The notes under the pieces: generated by a model
The model's database searches: none
What the model was told of the DNA's origin: nothing
The model's input: the letters and a program-made list of their open reading frames with translations, nothing else
Origin: Oscillospiraceae bacterium
GTDB lineage: Bacteria > Bacillota > Clostridia > Oscillospirales > Acutalibacteraceae
Assembly: GCA_902802375.1 (NCBI GenBank)
Contig: CADCLS010000013.1
Span: 1 to 61,166 of the forward strand
Length of the DNA: 61,166 bases
Reading direction: 5' to 3'
Shown here: positions 24,812 to 32,930 of the stretch, piece by piece
How the letters are laid out: each line of letters starts with the position of its first letter
Numbering within the stretch: the first letter of the stretch is position 1
Made by a program: the position numbers and the translations under genes

Positions 24812-25384
24812 TTATTCGGCCCATTCAAGATAGAATTTTACGCTAACATCTTTACTGCCGAGCGCGTCAAGAAGATTTTCCCTCGATGTGTTTTCTATTT
24901 TGGCAAGACGGGTAAAATTCCAAGAGTTTGTACCGTAATAAACAGTGATTTGATTTCCCTCATAAAGAATAATATCACCGGGTTCGGTTGTTATTTGTCT
25001 GTCGTTTCGAGGCAGCTCAAACGGTAACGCACCCACTTTTTCAAAATTGCCGTAATCGTGCATATTTACGGTAATGCTTTCGGCGTTTAATTTTTCGGTC
25101 AGCGCTTTTGCGGAAGAATTATCTTCAAGCGTGGCATAGAACTTTTTGCCGCCGGCTTCAATTACCAAAACACAGGTTGGGCGCACGCCTGTTATAATGT
25201 GACCTTCTTGCTTTTTCATCTTCTCTTTAGCTTCTTCTTGTGAAATTTCATTATAGCTTTTTTCCATACCGGGTCGGTCCGTAACGAAGACATTGGAAAA
25301 AACTACCAACAAACCAATAACAATCCCTACCGCCGCCACGGCGAGCAAAATCAAAAAGAATTTCATAATTCTCCCTTTCGCCAT
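24812..25384 (-). CDS. Membrane-anchored cyclophilin-like fold protein
   Basis: A 190-residue protein with an N-terminal membrane anchor (about residues 7-35) and a C-terminal domain resembling the small bacterial cyclophilin-like family: 'INVNMHDYGNFEKVG'-type segment, 'LPFELPRNDRQITTEPGDII', 'ITVYYGTNSWNFTRLAKI' and the 'DVSVKFYLEWA' ending. The domain should face outward. Peptidyl-prolyl isomerase activity has not been shown for most of this family. A second ATG at 25366 also has a good GGGAG upstream. Confidence 0.75.
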   Translation of the reverse strand: MAKGRIMKFFLILLAVAAVGIVIGLLVVFSNVFVTDRPGMEKSYNEISQEEAKEKMKKQEGHIITGVRPTCVLVIEAGGKKFYATLEDNSSAKALTEKLNAESITVNMHDYGNFEKVGALPFELPRNDRQITTEPGDIILYEGNQITVYYGTNSWNFTRLAKIENTSRENLLDALGSKDVSVKFYLEWAE

Positions 25385-25466
25385 ATTTACACTCCGCTTT
25401 TATGTTTTTTTAATTATAACAAAAAAGGCAATGATATTCAACATTAAACTAATATCTATTTGCACA

Positions 25467-25495
25467 GTATAAATTTTCTTTTCTCACAAATAATA
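25467..25495 (+). promoter_or_regulatory. Possible sigma-G type promoter of spoVT
   Basis: GTATA (25467-25471), 17 bp, AATAATA (25489-25495) agrees with most positions of the forespore sigma-G consensus (GHATR, CATWMTA). Bacillus spoVT is controlled by sigma-G. Evidence is weak sequence similarity plus precedent. Confidence 0.35.
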
Positions 25496-25526
25496 GCATT
25501 ACAAATTGATTAAAGGAGATTTATAT

Positions 25527-26060
25527 ATGAAAGCAACGGGGATAGTAAGAAGAATTGACGACTTAGGTCGCGTGGTAATACCAAAAGAAATTCGCCGTAC
25601 AATGCGTATCCGCGAGGGTGACCCTCTGGAAATTTACACAGGTACCGGGGGAGAAGTAGTGTTTAAGAAGTATTCGCCTATGGGTGAGCTTTCGAGTGTT
25701 GCGGCGGAGTATGCAGACGCGCTTTCGGGCAGTACCAATTTATCTGTTATAATTTGCGACCGCGACCACTGTATAGCCGCGGCAGGTATATCTAAAAAAG
25801 ATGTGCTGGACCGTGCAGTAAGCCGTGACCTTGAGCAGATATGTGAGGACCGGCGCACCAAGATTTGTGAGACAAACGAGGTTTTATATGCGCTTGACGG
25901 CGTAAACTACGAAATTTGCGTGGCGGTGCCGATAATTTCGGCAGGAGATATTACGGGTGCAGTTGTATTTCTTCGAAGCGACAAGGCAGTCAGACCGTTT
26001 GAAAGCGATATAAAGCTTGCAGGCGTTGCGGCAAAGTTTTTAGGAAACCAAACCGACTGA
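25527..26060 (+). CDS. spoVT: Stage V sporulation protein T (AbrB-type transcription factor)
   Basis: About 177 residues: an N-terminal SpoVT/AbrB swapped-hairpin DNA-binding domain (MKATGIVRRIDDLGRVVIPK) followed by a GAF-like domain ending KLAGVAAKFLGNQ. In Bacillus SpoVT adjusts sigma-G gene expression in the forespore. The ATG at 25527 is chosen because AAGGAG lies 9 nt before it; an upstream TTG at 25506 precedes that ribosome-binding site. Single gene with a possible sigma-G promoter. Confidence 0.93.
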   Translation: MKATGIVRRIDDLGRVVIPKEIRRTMRIREGDPLEIYTGTGGEVVFKKYSPMGELSSVAAEYADALSGSTNLSVIICDRDHCIAAAGISKKDVLDRAVSRDLEQICEDRRTKICETNEVLYALDGVNYEICVAVPIISAGDITGAVVFLRSDKAVRPFESDIKLAGVAAKFLGNQTD

Positions 26061-26073
26061 TGTTTTTTATTGA

Positions 26074-26117
26074 GCCGCAGGCATCCATATTGTCTGACAA
26101 ATGATGTCTGCTGTCTA
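26074..26117. repeat. Dispersed GCCGCAGGCAT...GATGTCTGC repeat, copy 2
   Basis: Closely matches 13968-14010 apart from a 5-bp insertion and a few substitutions. It lies just downstream of spoVT. Confidence 0.55.
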
Positions 26118-26128
26118 AAATATGAAAA

Positions 26129-26151
26129 CCCCCACGGAATATCCGTGGGGG
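26129..26151. terminator. Hairpin terminator after spoVT
   Basis: Perfect 10-bp stem CCCCCACGGA / TCCGTGGGGG with a 3-nt loop. A-run on the left and TATATATTA on the right make it a moderate terminator in either direction. Confidence 0.7.
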
Positions 26152-26265
26152 TATATATTAACTGTACATTGGTTTCACCTTATTATTGAATTTTTTTCGG
26201 GGATTATATATCTTAACATAATATCGCCTCGTTAAAATTCACTTTTATGGCATTAGTTGTACATC

Positions 26266-26437
26266 GGACTCACCTTCATAAAATTTCGTTCGGGTTTTAG
26301 TTTCAACTGTTCTTTGGACTCACCGCTTTCAGTTTTTTTCGAGTTTGGGTTTAAGCTTAACTGTTATTCGGACTCACCGCTTTCAGTTTTTTTCGAGTTT
26401 GGGTTTAAGCTTAACTGTTCTTCGGACTCACCCTTTC
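26266..26437. repeat. Tandem 54-bp repeat array
   Basis: Two full units of exactly 54 bp (26316-26369 and 26370-26423) differ at very few positions, with a partial unit after them (26424-26437) and a diverged 50-bp unit before (26266-26315). Each starts GGACTCACC. 54 is a multiple of three, so both strands can show an 18-residue periodic peptide, but no convincing start or full gene is present. The rest of the 26061-26613 gap holds a terminator and a promoter. Confidence 0.88.
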
Positions 26438-26560
26438 TTTTTTCTGTCTTTATTATAATGCATATTAACTAATTTGTCAATAGAAAGTTAAAAACTTTTA
26501 TAAAATTTTTATAAATAGAGCGTTTACAGCATTTCCCTTAAGTGTTTTCGCGTTGAGCTA

Positions 26561-26589
26561 TTGACTATTTGTGCCGTTTCGGTTAAAAT
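26561..26589 (+). promoter_or_regulatory. Promoter of the DUF1292 gene
   Basis: TTGACT (26561-26566), 17 bp, TAAAAT (26584-26589), 24 bp before the ATG. Confidence 0.75.
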
Positions 26590-26613
26590 AAATTCACCGG
26601 AGGCGATAGAAAA

Positions 26614-26916
26614 ATGGATGAGAACAAAGATTATAATCCCGATTTGATAACGCTCAGCGATGACGAGGGTAAAGAGTATAATTTCGAGGTGCTTGACGCT
26701 ATCGAGACCGACGAGGCCCGGTATTTAGCGTTGCTTCCAACATATGACGACCCGAAAAAGATGCTTGACGATTCAGGTGAGCTTGTTATAGTAAAAGTCG
26801 GCGAGGAAGACGGAGAAGAGTTTTTCTATGAGATAGAGGACGACGAGGAGTACGAGACTATTGCCGACGCGTTTGTAGACAGGCTTGAAAACTTTTTTGA
26901 AATTGATGAAAAATAA
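26614..26916 (+). CDS. DUF1292 domain protein (YrzB family)
   Basis: A 100-residue, strongly acidic protein with 'LITLSDDEGKEYNFEVLDAI', 'YLALLPTY' and 'EFFYEIEDDEEYETIADAF', matching the small Firmicute DUF1292 family. CGGAGG precedes the ATG and a good sigma-A promoter lies upstream. Function unknown; in many Firmicutes relatives sit next to ruvX/yqgF, which is not the case here. A 6S-like RNA follows directly. Confidence 0.9.
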   Translation: MDENKDYNPDLITLSDDEGKEYNFEVLDAIETDEARYLALLPTYDDPKKMLDDSGELVIVKVGEEDGEEFFYEIEDDEEYETIADAFVDRLENFFEIDEK

Positions 26917-26928
26917 ATAGAATACTTT

Positions 26929-27113
26929 GTCCTGCGCTGTACGCGAACCGCGCTTTATAACCCTACAAGTATAATTTTTGGGAATGACGCTCGGGCAGTG
27001 GGCATGCAGACCTCCCGCGGCTGTGCCGATTACGGAAGAAGGGAGCGCGAAGCTGTTCGGCTCACAACCACCTGAATAAAATCAGGTTATCTTTAGCCGC
27101 TACGGCAGGGCGG
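26929..27113 (+). ncRNA. ssrS: 6S RNA (SsrS), probable
   Basis: A ~185-nt sequence with closing complementarity between GTCCTGC (26929-26935) and GCAGGGC (27105-27111), a largely double-stranded layout and a 3' hairpin CCTGAATAAAATCAGG (27071-27086), then TCTTTAGCC and GGCAGG. The order of these elements agrees with my recollection of clostridial 6S RNAs, which bind sigma-A RNA polymerase. TAGAAT (26918-26923) sits one helical turn upstream and a terminator follows at 27145-27174. Identification is by eye; a covariance search would settle it. Confidence 0.7.
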
Positions 27114-27144
27114 GACGAAACAGATATCAGATGTCAGAAAGAAT

Positions 27145-27174
27145 AAGCGGCGGTGAAGAAATTCACCGCCGCTT
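27145..27174. terminator. Bidirectional terminator after the 6S-like RNA
   Basis: Perfect 13-bp stem AAGCGGCGGTGAA / TTCACCGCCGCTT with a GAAA loop, between the 6S-like RNA and the convergent exporter gene. Confidence 0.85.
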
Positions 27175-27198
27175 GAAGTTTATATGTGTTTATATGTA

Positions 27199-27675
27199 TT
27201 AAAAGAACAACGCGTCTGCACCGCAGGTGATAAACGCTACCACCACCGCCGCGGCTATTACGCCGAGCGTTATCGCCGGCAGAGCTCGTTTAAGACGCAT
27301 ATCGAGCATTGCGGCGACAAGCGCGCCGGTCCAAGCGCCGGTGCCGGGCAGCGGAATTGCCACGAGCAGAAACAATCCCCAAAACGAATACTTTTTAACC
27401 AAATCAGATTTGTCCTCAGCGCGTTTTTCAAGGCGCGTTACAAGCCCGTCAAAGCTTGGAATGAGTTTTCTTATCAGCGCAAATATCTTTCTTATAAAGA
27501 CTATTATAAACGGCACGGGAATAAGATTTCCGACAATCGACACAGCCACCGCCGCCCAGATGTTCAGTCCTTTCCCATAACCTATCGGAATGGCACCGCG
27601 AAGCTCAACTACGGGTACCATAGATATTAAAAATGTGGCGATTAACTTTCCTGCCGTCTTTGACCAAAAATTCAA
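27199..27675 (-). CDS. Small multidrug export protein family (COG2426)
   Basis: A 158-residue membrane protein with about four helices and the family motifs 'SMVPVVELRGAIPIGYGKGL' and 'VAIPLPGTGAWTGALVAAML'. Named as an export family, though substrates are mostly unproven. The start is a TTG at 27675 because AGGAGG lies 7 nt upstream. It follows the CinA-like membrane protein gene by 11 bp and is likely co-transcribed with it. Confidence 0.88.
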   Translation of the reverse strand: MNFWSKTAGKLIATFLISMVPVVELRGAIPIGYGKGLNIWAAVAVSIVGNLIPVPFIIVFIRKIFALIRKLIPSFDGLVTRLEKRAEDKSDLVKKYSFWGLFLLVAIPLPGTGAWTGALVAAMLDMRLKRALPAITLGVIAAAVVVAFITCGADALFF

Positions 27676-27686
27676 AGAATTTCCTC

Positions 27687-28715
27687 CTATACCGAAACTG
27701 TTGAAGAGGCGCTGTCAAAAAGTCTCTTTATAAACTCGGTTGTAGATACGCCGTCTTTCATCGGTAAAAATATCAGTATATAGCAGAGCGCTAAAACTAT
27801 GAGCATTAATACTGCCGCTATTACGATTATAGAAAGGTTTAAGCCTTTAGAGCTTTTTTTATCTGATAAATTGTCTTCAACAAGAAAATCGCTTTCAACT
27901 TCCGAAGCTGTGCTCTCGTTTGCGTTTTCTTCAGGGTCGACGGGGTCTATTGAGAAATCAAACTCCATATCGTCTTCCTCGTCAATTTCGGTCTCAGGCT
28001 CGTTTTCAGCGTTTGCCGGCGGTTCTTTTTGAGGCTCTTCTCCTGCTTCTGCCTCATCGTTTTCTATAAATTCGCTGCCGTCATCGTCTTCGGCTTTTTC
28101 TTCGTCGGGGTCGGTATCGTCGGGGAGAGGTTCTTCATCAGGCTCTGTGCTCGGGACAACCTCTTTTAGAGGCTCATTATCTGAAATCTCTTCGGTTTGT
28201 TTCGCTGTCTCAGCGACTAAATCTGTTCTTGTAAATGACGCTTTCCCTGCCGACTGCATAAGGCTCATATCCTCGATATAGGGGTGAATGAGGGTCTTCA
28301 TTATCGCTTTTCTTATGGTTCTGTTTTCGGTGAGAACAACAATAGTCTGCGGACCGCTTTCTATAATACATCCGCCGAAATAACCTTCGGAGGTCACAAG
28401 CGGCAAAGCGCCGTCGATTATATCTATTTTACCGTCATCCGTTATGCCGAAAGCCTTGTTATCAACGGCTTTAAGCCCCTTGCCGATAGCGGCGGCGGTA
28501 ACACTAATCAGTCCGTCCTCGCCGAAAAGCGGACCGACACAGAGAATTATCGTACTTCTTGATACCGCGCGTGCAAGGGAATTTACATATCCTTTTTTAT
28601 CCTTTGCCTTATCGTTAAGCAGGCGCATATGGCAGCAGCTTCCGAGGTTGAATTCAAACTCAAAGTCCGTCGCCGTCGTATAATACACAATGTCAACTTT
28701 AATATTCTGTATCAT
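27687..28715 (-). CDS. CinA-like (MoCF-fold) N-terminal domain with acidic linker and C-terminal membrane anchor
   Basis: 342 residues in three parts. Residues 1-145 resemble a diverged molybdopterin-binding/CinA N-terminal domain: a segment like SRSTIILCVGPLFGEDGLIS where CinA has its GGLGPT-type loop, then 'GCIIESGPQTIVVLTENRTI'. Residues 175-285 are extremely rich in Glu and Asp and probably disordered. A single membrane helix (about 295-318) ends the protein, with ~24 residues outside. The domain match is weak. AGGGGG precedes the ATG. Genes downstream and upstream on the strand are the small exporter and thiI. Function not known. Confidence 0.55.
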   Translation of the reverse strand: MIQNIKVDIVYYTTATDFEFEFNLGSCCHMRLLNDKAKDKKGYVNSLARAVSRSTIILCVGPLFGEDGLISVTAAAIGKGLKAVDNKAFGITDDGKIDIIDGALPLVTSEGYFGGCIIESGPQTIVVLTENRTIRKAIMKTLIHPYIEDMSLMQSAGKASFTRTDLVAETAKQTEEISDNEPLKEVVPSTEPDEEPLPDDTDPDEEKAEDDDGSEFIENDEAEAGEEPQKEPPANAENEPETEIDEEDDMEFDFSIDPVDPEENANESTASEVESDFLVEDNLSDKKSSKGLNLSIIVIAAVLMLIVLALCYILIFLPMKDGVSTTEFIKRLFDSASSTVSV

Positions 28716-28737
28716 TTTAGTCCCCCTTGATAATATT

Positions 28738-29907
28738 TTATTCTATATACAGGTACTCTATTCCCGATATTGCCCTGTCTATTAAAGGCTCAATATCGAG
28801 ATTTTTTTCTGCCGCTTCGCATTGACCTTTTTTAGGCCTTGTATGAGGGTGACGCGGCGTGAACACCGTGCAACAGTCCTCATAAGGTAAAATAGAGGTG
28901 CCAAATGTGTCGATTTTCTTTGAAATTATTACTATTTCATCCTTATCCATACCTATAAGCGGGCGAAGAACAGGCAGCTCGCTTACCTCGTCTGTCGCGG
29001 CGATAGCAGGCAATGTCTGACTTGCAACCTGACCGAGGCTTTCTCCCGTTATTAGACTGAAGCACCCGTTTTCTTTGGCGATGCGTGCGGAAATTCTCAT
29101 CATCATTCTCCGCATTATAAGGGTGAAATAATCCTCCGGACAGTTCTTTGAAATTTCCTCTTGAATTTCGGTAAACGGCACTAAGCAGAGCTTTATCGTT
29201 CCTGAGTATCTTGCCACCTTTTTAAGCAGCGTTTTTACCTTTTCCTCAGCTCGGATACTTGTATACGGCGGACTTGCAAAGTGAATGGCAGAAAGCGTAA
29301 TACCGCGCTTCGCCATAAGGTACGCCGCGACGGGACTGTCAATCCCTCCCGATATAAGCACTGCGGCTTTGCCTGCCGTACCCGTGGGCAGACCGCCGGC
29401 TCCCTTATACTGCTCGCCTCTTATATATGCGCCTTTTTCTCTTATCTCTACGGTGATTACTATATCGGGCGTGTGAACATCTACTCTTAAATGGGGAAAG
29501 TTTTCAAGAAGCTTTCCGCCAAGCTCTGCCGAAATCTCCGGAGATGTAAACGGAAACTTTTTATCCGCCCTTTTTGCTTCCACCTTAAAGGTTTTTACAT
29601 TGTTAAGGATGTTTTCAAGATAATTCGGTGCTTCAATTAGTATAGTGTTCATATCCTTTTCGCAAACGCCGGCGCGTGTATATGCCGCAATACCGAAAAT
29701 ACGGCTGAGACTATCGAGCGCCGCCGAAAAATCAAAGCTATCGCCTTGAGGCTCAACATATACGGTAGACTGCGATTTTGTCACCGAAAAAGCGCCGTGT
29801 TCTTTAAGCCTGCGTTTTATGGTGGATATCATTTTATCCTCAAATACCGAACGGTTAAGTCCTTTAAGGGACAACTCACCGTCCTTAATAAGTATAACTT
29901 CTTTCAT
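28738..29907 (-). CDS. thiI: tRNA 4-thiouridine synthase ThiI
   Basis: 389 residues: ferredoxin-like and THUMP domains in the first ~170, then the adenylating PP-loop SGGIDSPVAAYLMAKRG near 184. The conserved C-terminal VFTPRHPHTRPKKGQCE segment is present. No rhodanese domain follows, so sulfur is probably passed directly from the adjacent cysteine desulfurase. The start shares one base with the stop of nifS (TGATG), a coupled pair as in Bacillus NifZ-ThiI. Makes s4U8 in tRNA. Confidence 0.96.
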   Translation of the reverse strand: MKEVILIKDGELSLKGLNRSVFEDKMISTIKRRLKEHGAFSVTKSQSTVYVEPQGDSFDFSAALDSLSRIFGIAAYTRAGVCEKDMNTILIEAPNYLENILNNVKTFKVEAKRADKKFPFTSPEISAELGGKLLENFPHLRVDVHTPDIVITVEIREKGAYIRGEQYKGAGGLPTGTAGKAAVLISGGIDSPVAAYLMAKRGITLSAIHFASPPYTSIRAEEKVKTLLKKVARYSGTIKLCLVPFTEIQEEISKNCPEDYFTLIMRRMMMRISARIAKENGCFSLITGESLGQVASQTLPAIAATDEVSELPVLRPLIGMDKDEIVIISKKIDTFGTSILPYEDCCTVFTPRHPHTRPKKGQCEAAEKNLDIEPLIDRAISGIEYLYIE

Positions 29908-31046
29908 CAGTTAACCTTTCTTAAAACCGATTTTGCTTTAATAATTTCCGTCAGCAATTTGTCTATATCTTCAAAAGTGTTAAATCTCGAAAAACTAATT
30001 CTGAGCGCGCTGTCAACGCGAGAACGGGGAAGCTTCATTTCGTTTAACACATAACTGCCTTTTCCCTTAGCGCAGGCACTGCCTGAGGACACAAAAATAT
30101 TCTCTCGCTCTAAAAAATGAAGCAAGGTCTCCGACCGCCAGCCCTCAACCGAAATGTTAAGAACAAAGGGCAGTGCGCCCTTCGGTGAATTTATAACTGC
30201 TGTGTTTTCCTCTTTTATTCTGTTTATTGCATAATCGCGAAGAGCCGTAACAGATTTAAGGTTTTCGCCTATATCGCCTAAGGCGCGTACGGCACCGTAA
30301 AGACCGCAAATTTGGGGCACTGCCTCGGTTCCCGAACGAAAGCCGCTTTCCTGGCCGCCGCCGAGCAGTAACGGTTTTATCGTAACGCCCTTTTTTATAT
30401 ACATAAAACCTACGCCTTTGGGTCCGTGTATCTTGTGAGCTGAAGCGGTTATTATATCGGCGCCGAGTGTATTAACATTTATGGGCGTTTTGCCGAAAGC
30501 CTGAACACAGTCGCAGTGCAAAATCGCGGGTGCGTTTTTGCGCTCTATTGCCTCTTTCGCCGCCGCTACGGGAAGTATTGCGCCTGTTTCGTTGTTTACA
30601 AGCATAATACTCACAAGTATTGTTTTGTCATTTATTGCCTCAAATATACTTTTTTCATCTATTGCGCCGTCACTTTGAGGGCGTATCCTTATAACCTCAA
30701 AGCCTTCGCTTTCGAGCCTCTTTACCGGCTCAAGCACGCTTGGGTGTTCTATGACTGTGGTAACTATACGGTTGCCGCGTTTTTTTCGTGCATATGCCGC
30801 ACCGAAAATTGCGGTATTATTACCCTCTGTACCGCCTGAAGTGAAATATATCTCTTCAGGTGAGGCGTTTATAGTTTTTGCTATAGCCTCGCGTGCGGCA
30901 GTTACTCTCTTTTCGGCATTAAACCCCAAAAAATGTAAACTTGAAGGGTTGCCGAAATCCGACTTTAATGCACTGTTTATTTCAAGTATCGCTTCACTGC
31001 AAACAGGCGTGGTTGCGCTATTATCCAAATATACAATATTTTCCAA
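29907..31046 (-). CDS. Cysteine desulfurase (NifS/IscS family), partner of ThiI
   Basis: A PLP enzyme that takes sulfur from cysteine. VYLDNSATTPV is at the N-terminus, the PLP lysine is in SAHKIHGPKGVGF, and the active cysteine in SSGSACAKGKG. The start is a TTG at 31046 with AAAGGTGA upstream, giving about 379 residues; an ATG at 31106 would add a 20-residue hydrophobic stretch unlike the family. Coupled to thiI, so a dedicated sulfur donor for tRNA thiolation is the likely role; Fe-S supply is also possible. Confidence 0.94.
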   Translation of the reverse strand: MENIVYLDNSATTPVCSEAILEINSALKSDFGNPSSLHFLGFNAEKRVTAAREAIAKTINASPEEIYFTSGGTEGNNTAIFGAAYARKKRGNRIVTTVIEHPSVLEPVKRLESEGFEVIRIRPQSDGAIDEKSIFEAINDKTILVSIMLVNNETGAILPVAAAKEAIERKNAPAILHCDCVQAFGKTPINVNTLGADIITASAHKIHGPKGVGFMYIKKGVTIKPLLLGGGQESGFRSGTEAVPQICGLYGAVRALGDIGENLKSVTALRDYAINRIKEENTAVINSPKGALPFVLNISVEGWRSETLLHFLERENIFVSSGSACAKGKGSYVLNEMKLPRSRVDSALRISFSRFNTFEDIDKLLTEIIKAKSVLRKVN

Positions 31047-31169
31047 AAAAGTCACCTTTTTACTGATATACAAAATAATTATACAATAAACAAAAAAAAT
31101 ACACAATAGCGAATTGACAAAATTATAAAAAATTTCCGCGGCATTTTACTGCCGCGGAAAGACGGAGGA

Positions 31170-32930
31170 TTATTCTCCGAGAACATCTTCTCTTAATTCG
31201 AAGGTATCAATCAGAGCTAAGGTTTGCGTAAAGTCATCGGTAATGGAAAAATCCAAATCCCTGCCCGCAAAGGTTTTTTGGTCCCTTAAGCAGGCTGTTA
31301 TCTGCATTACGGTATTCTCGCCCGTAAGGATTTTTTTGCCGACTTTTTGAAGCTCTGCTCTGTAAGTGTCAACAAGCATTCTAAGCTGTTTTGCCGAAAC
31401 TATATAGTCGCGGTTTTGGTCAAAATCTCCGCCTTCGGCTTTACCGTATCTGTATACGGAAAGGTCTATTGTTCCGTCCGAGAAATCTTCAATATCGCGG
31501 TACATAGCCCCGAAGCGTTCACTGCTTGTGTAGAGCGCGAACATCTCGTCGTCTACTTTATTTATATCAACGAAATAATCGCGGCGCATCGAGCTTGAGT
31601 TTGAGAGTTTGTATTCAATGAAAAGATATGTGTGCGGTGTTCTAACCTCTTTTTCCATATCGTCATCGGCATCTCTGTCGATTACGGCTTTGTGTAGGTT
31701 TAATACCTTAGCACAGTCAGCAGCTGAAAGCTCAACATTTTCGTCTTGGAAGCGCACATATACGTTCTTTATGTCTTTGGCTTCGGGCACTCTTTTTGAA
31801 AAGCCGAAAGCGCCCGTGAAAATCACCGCTAAGATGATTATATAAGCGACGGCCGAAAATCCGCCGTAAACGAGTGCGCTTTTGAATTTCTTAAATCCGC
31901 GCTCGGTGACGGCACCGTAAATCACAGAGGTGATAAGCGCGCCGGCAATAAAAGTGATAGCGGATATAAAGCTTATATCCTTGGCGTCCGCCGCAAAAAT
32001 AAATATACGGCTTAAAAGGTATCCGCCGCAGATGCCTGCAAGAACACTGCAAATAATATAGATGAATTTATATGCGTACGCTTGCCCGCCGCGCTCGGTT
32101 TTTCTGTGATTATACAGAATTATTGAGGCTATAAAGAATACCGCGGTAATGGCGAGGAGCTCTGTTACGAAGCCTGCACTTGATATAAGACTGTAAGGCA
32201 CCTTGCCGGCTTCTCCCATAGCGAATTCGGTGGCTCCGGCGCCGCAGAACACTATCGGGGAAATAAATCTCATAATATCGGTCATATAAATGTCGGAATA
32301 GCCCGTTAAATAATCGTCGGCAAGAGAGTTTATAATCATACCGATTACCAAAAGTGCAGAGTTGAATCCTGCAAAGGATAAAACCAAGTCAAATGCACTG
32401 CCTGCGCAAAGTATAAATATAAGCGAAAACGCGCAGGCAAACGCCATACAGATTATATTCATAATATACGCCGAGGCGATTTGATGAAACGAACCTATAA
32501 CATAGGTCGGATAAAAAGCGGTGAGCACGAAAAGCGATATATAACCTACGGTAACGGGAATAAGCACCGTAACGAACGCCGCACCGGCACGGGCGAGTAA
32601 AAGACCCGACCGGGTCAGCGGCAGCGCGTGGAACACATCGCTCGAATTTTTCTTATAAAGGTACGAAAAGCTCAGATAATTCGCAACGCTTACAAAAATC
32701 ACCGATAGAATACCGCAGGAGCCGAAAAGTATATCTAAGTATTCGGGGGTTTGGTTTACGAAATCTTCGGGGTCGAGCGCTCTGTCCTGTAGGGATGCGA
32801 GAAATACGCCGGGGCAGAAAATAAGCATTGCTATAACCAATAAAATGATTATTCCGCTGTTTTTAAGAACTGTGGACTTAAAAAGCCCGAATGTAGGATT
32901 TATCTTATTCTTCGATACTCTTAATGTCAT
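31170..32930 (-). CDS. ABC-2 type transporter permease
   Basis: 586 residues from the ATG at 32930 (GGAGGTG lies 7 nt upstream, and the start lies within the end of the ATPase gene). About ten membrane helices span residues 25-400, followed by a ~190-residue soluble C-terminal part that should lie outside. 'KKNSSDVFHALPLTRSGLLL' is typical of this permease class found with YtrA-type regulators. It should pair with the ATPase encoded just upstream to export or sense a compound, possibly an antimicrobial peptide. Substrate unknown. Confidence 0.8.
   Translation of the reverse strand: MTLRVSKNKINPTFGLFKSTVLKNSGIIILLVIAMLIFCPGVFLASLQDRALDPEDFVNQTPEYLDILFGSCGILSVIFVSVANYLSFSYLYKKNSSDVFHALPLTRSGLLLARAGAAFVTVLIPVTVGYISLFVLTAFYPTYVIGSFHQIASAYIMNIICMAFACAFSLIFILCAGSAFDLVLSFAGFNSALLVIGMIINSLADDYLTGYSDIYMTDIMRFISPIVFCGAGATEFAMGEAGKVPYSLISSAGFVTELLAITAVFFIASIILYNHRKTERGGQAYAYKFIYIICSVLAGICGGYLLSRIFIFAADAKDISFISAITFIAGALITSVIYGAVTERGFKKFKSALVYGGFSAVAYIIILAVIFTGAFGFSKRVPEAKDIKNVYVRFQDENVELSAADCAKVLNLHKAVIDRDADDDMEKEVRTPHTYLFIEYKLSNSSSMRRDYFVDINKVDDEMFALYTSSERFGAMYRDIEDFSDGTIDLSVYRYGKAEGGDFDQNRDYIVSAKQLRMLVDTYRAELQKVGKKILTGENTVMQITACLRDQKTFAGRDLDFSITDDFTQTLALIDTFELREDVLGE

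Noticed and set aside
26257-26472. A 71-residue protein over the 54-bp repeats on the plus strand
   Set aside because: No ribosome-binding site, a phenylalanine- and serine-rich low-complexity product, and its periodicity is explained by the DNA repeat itself.
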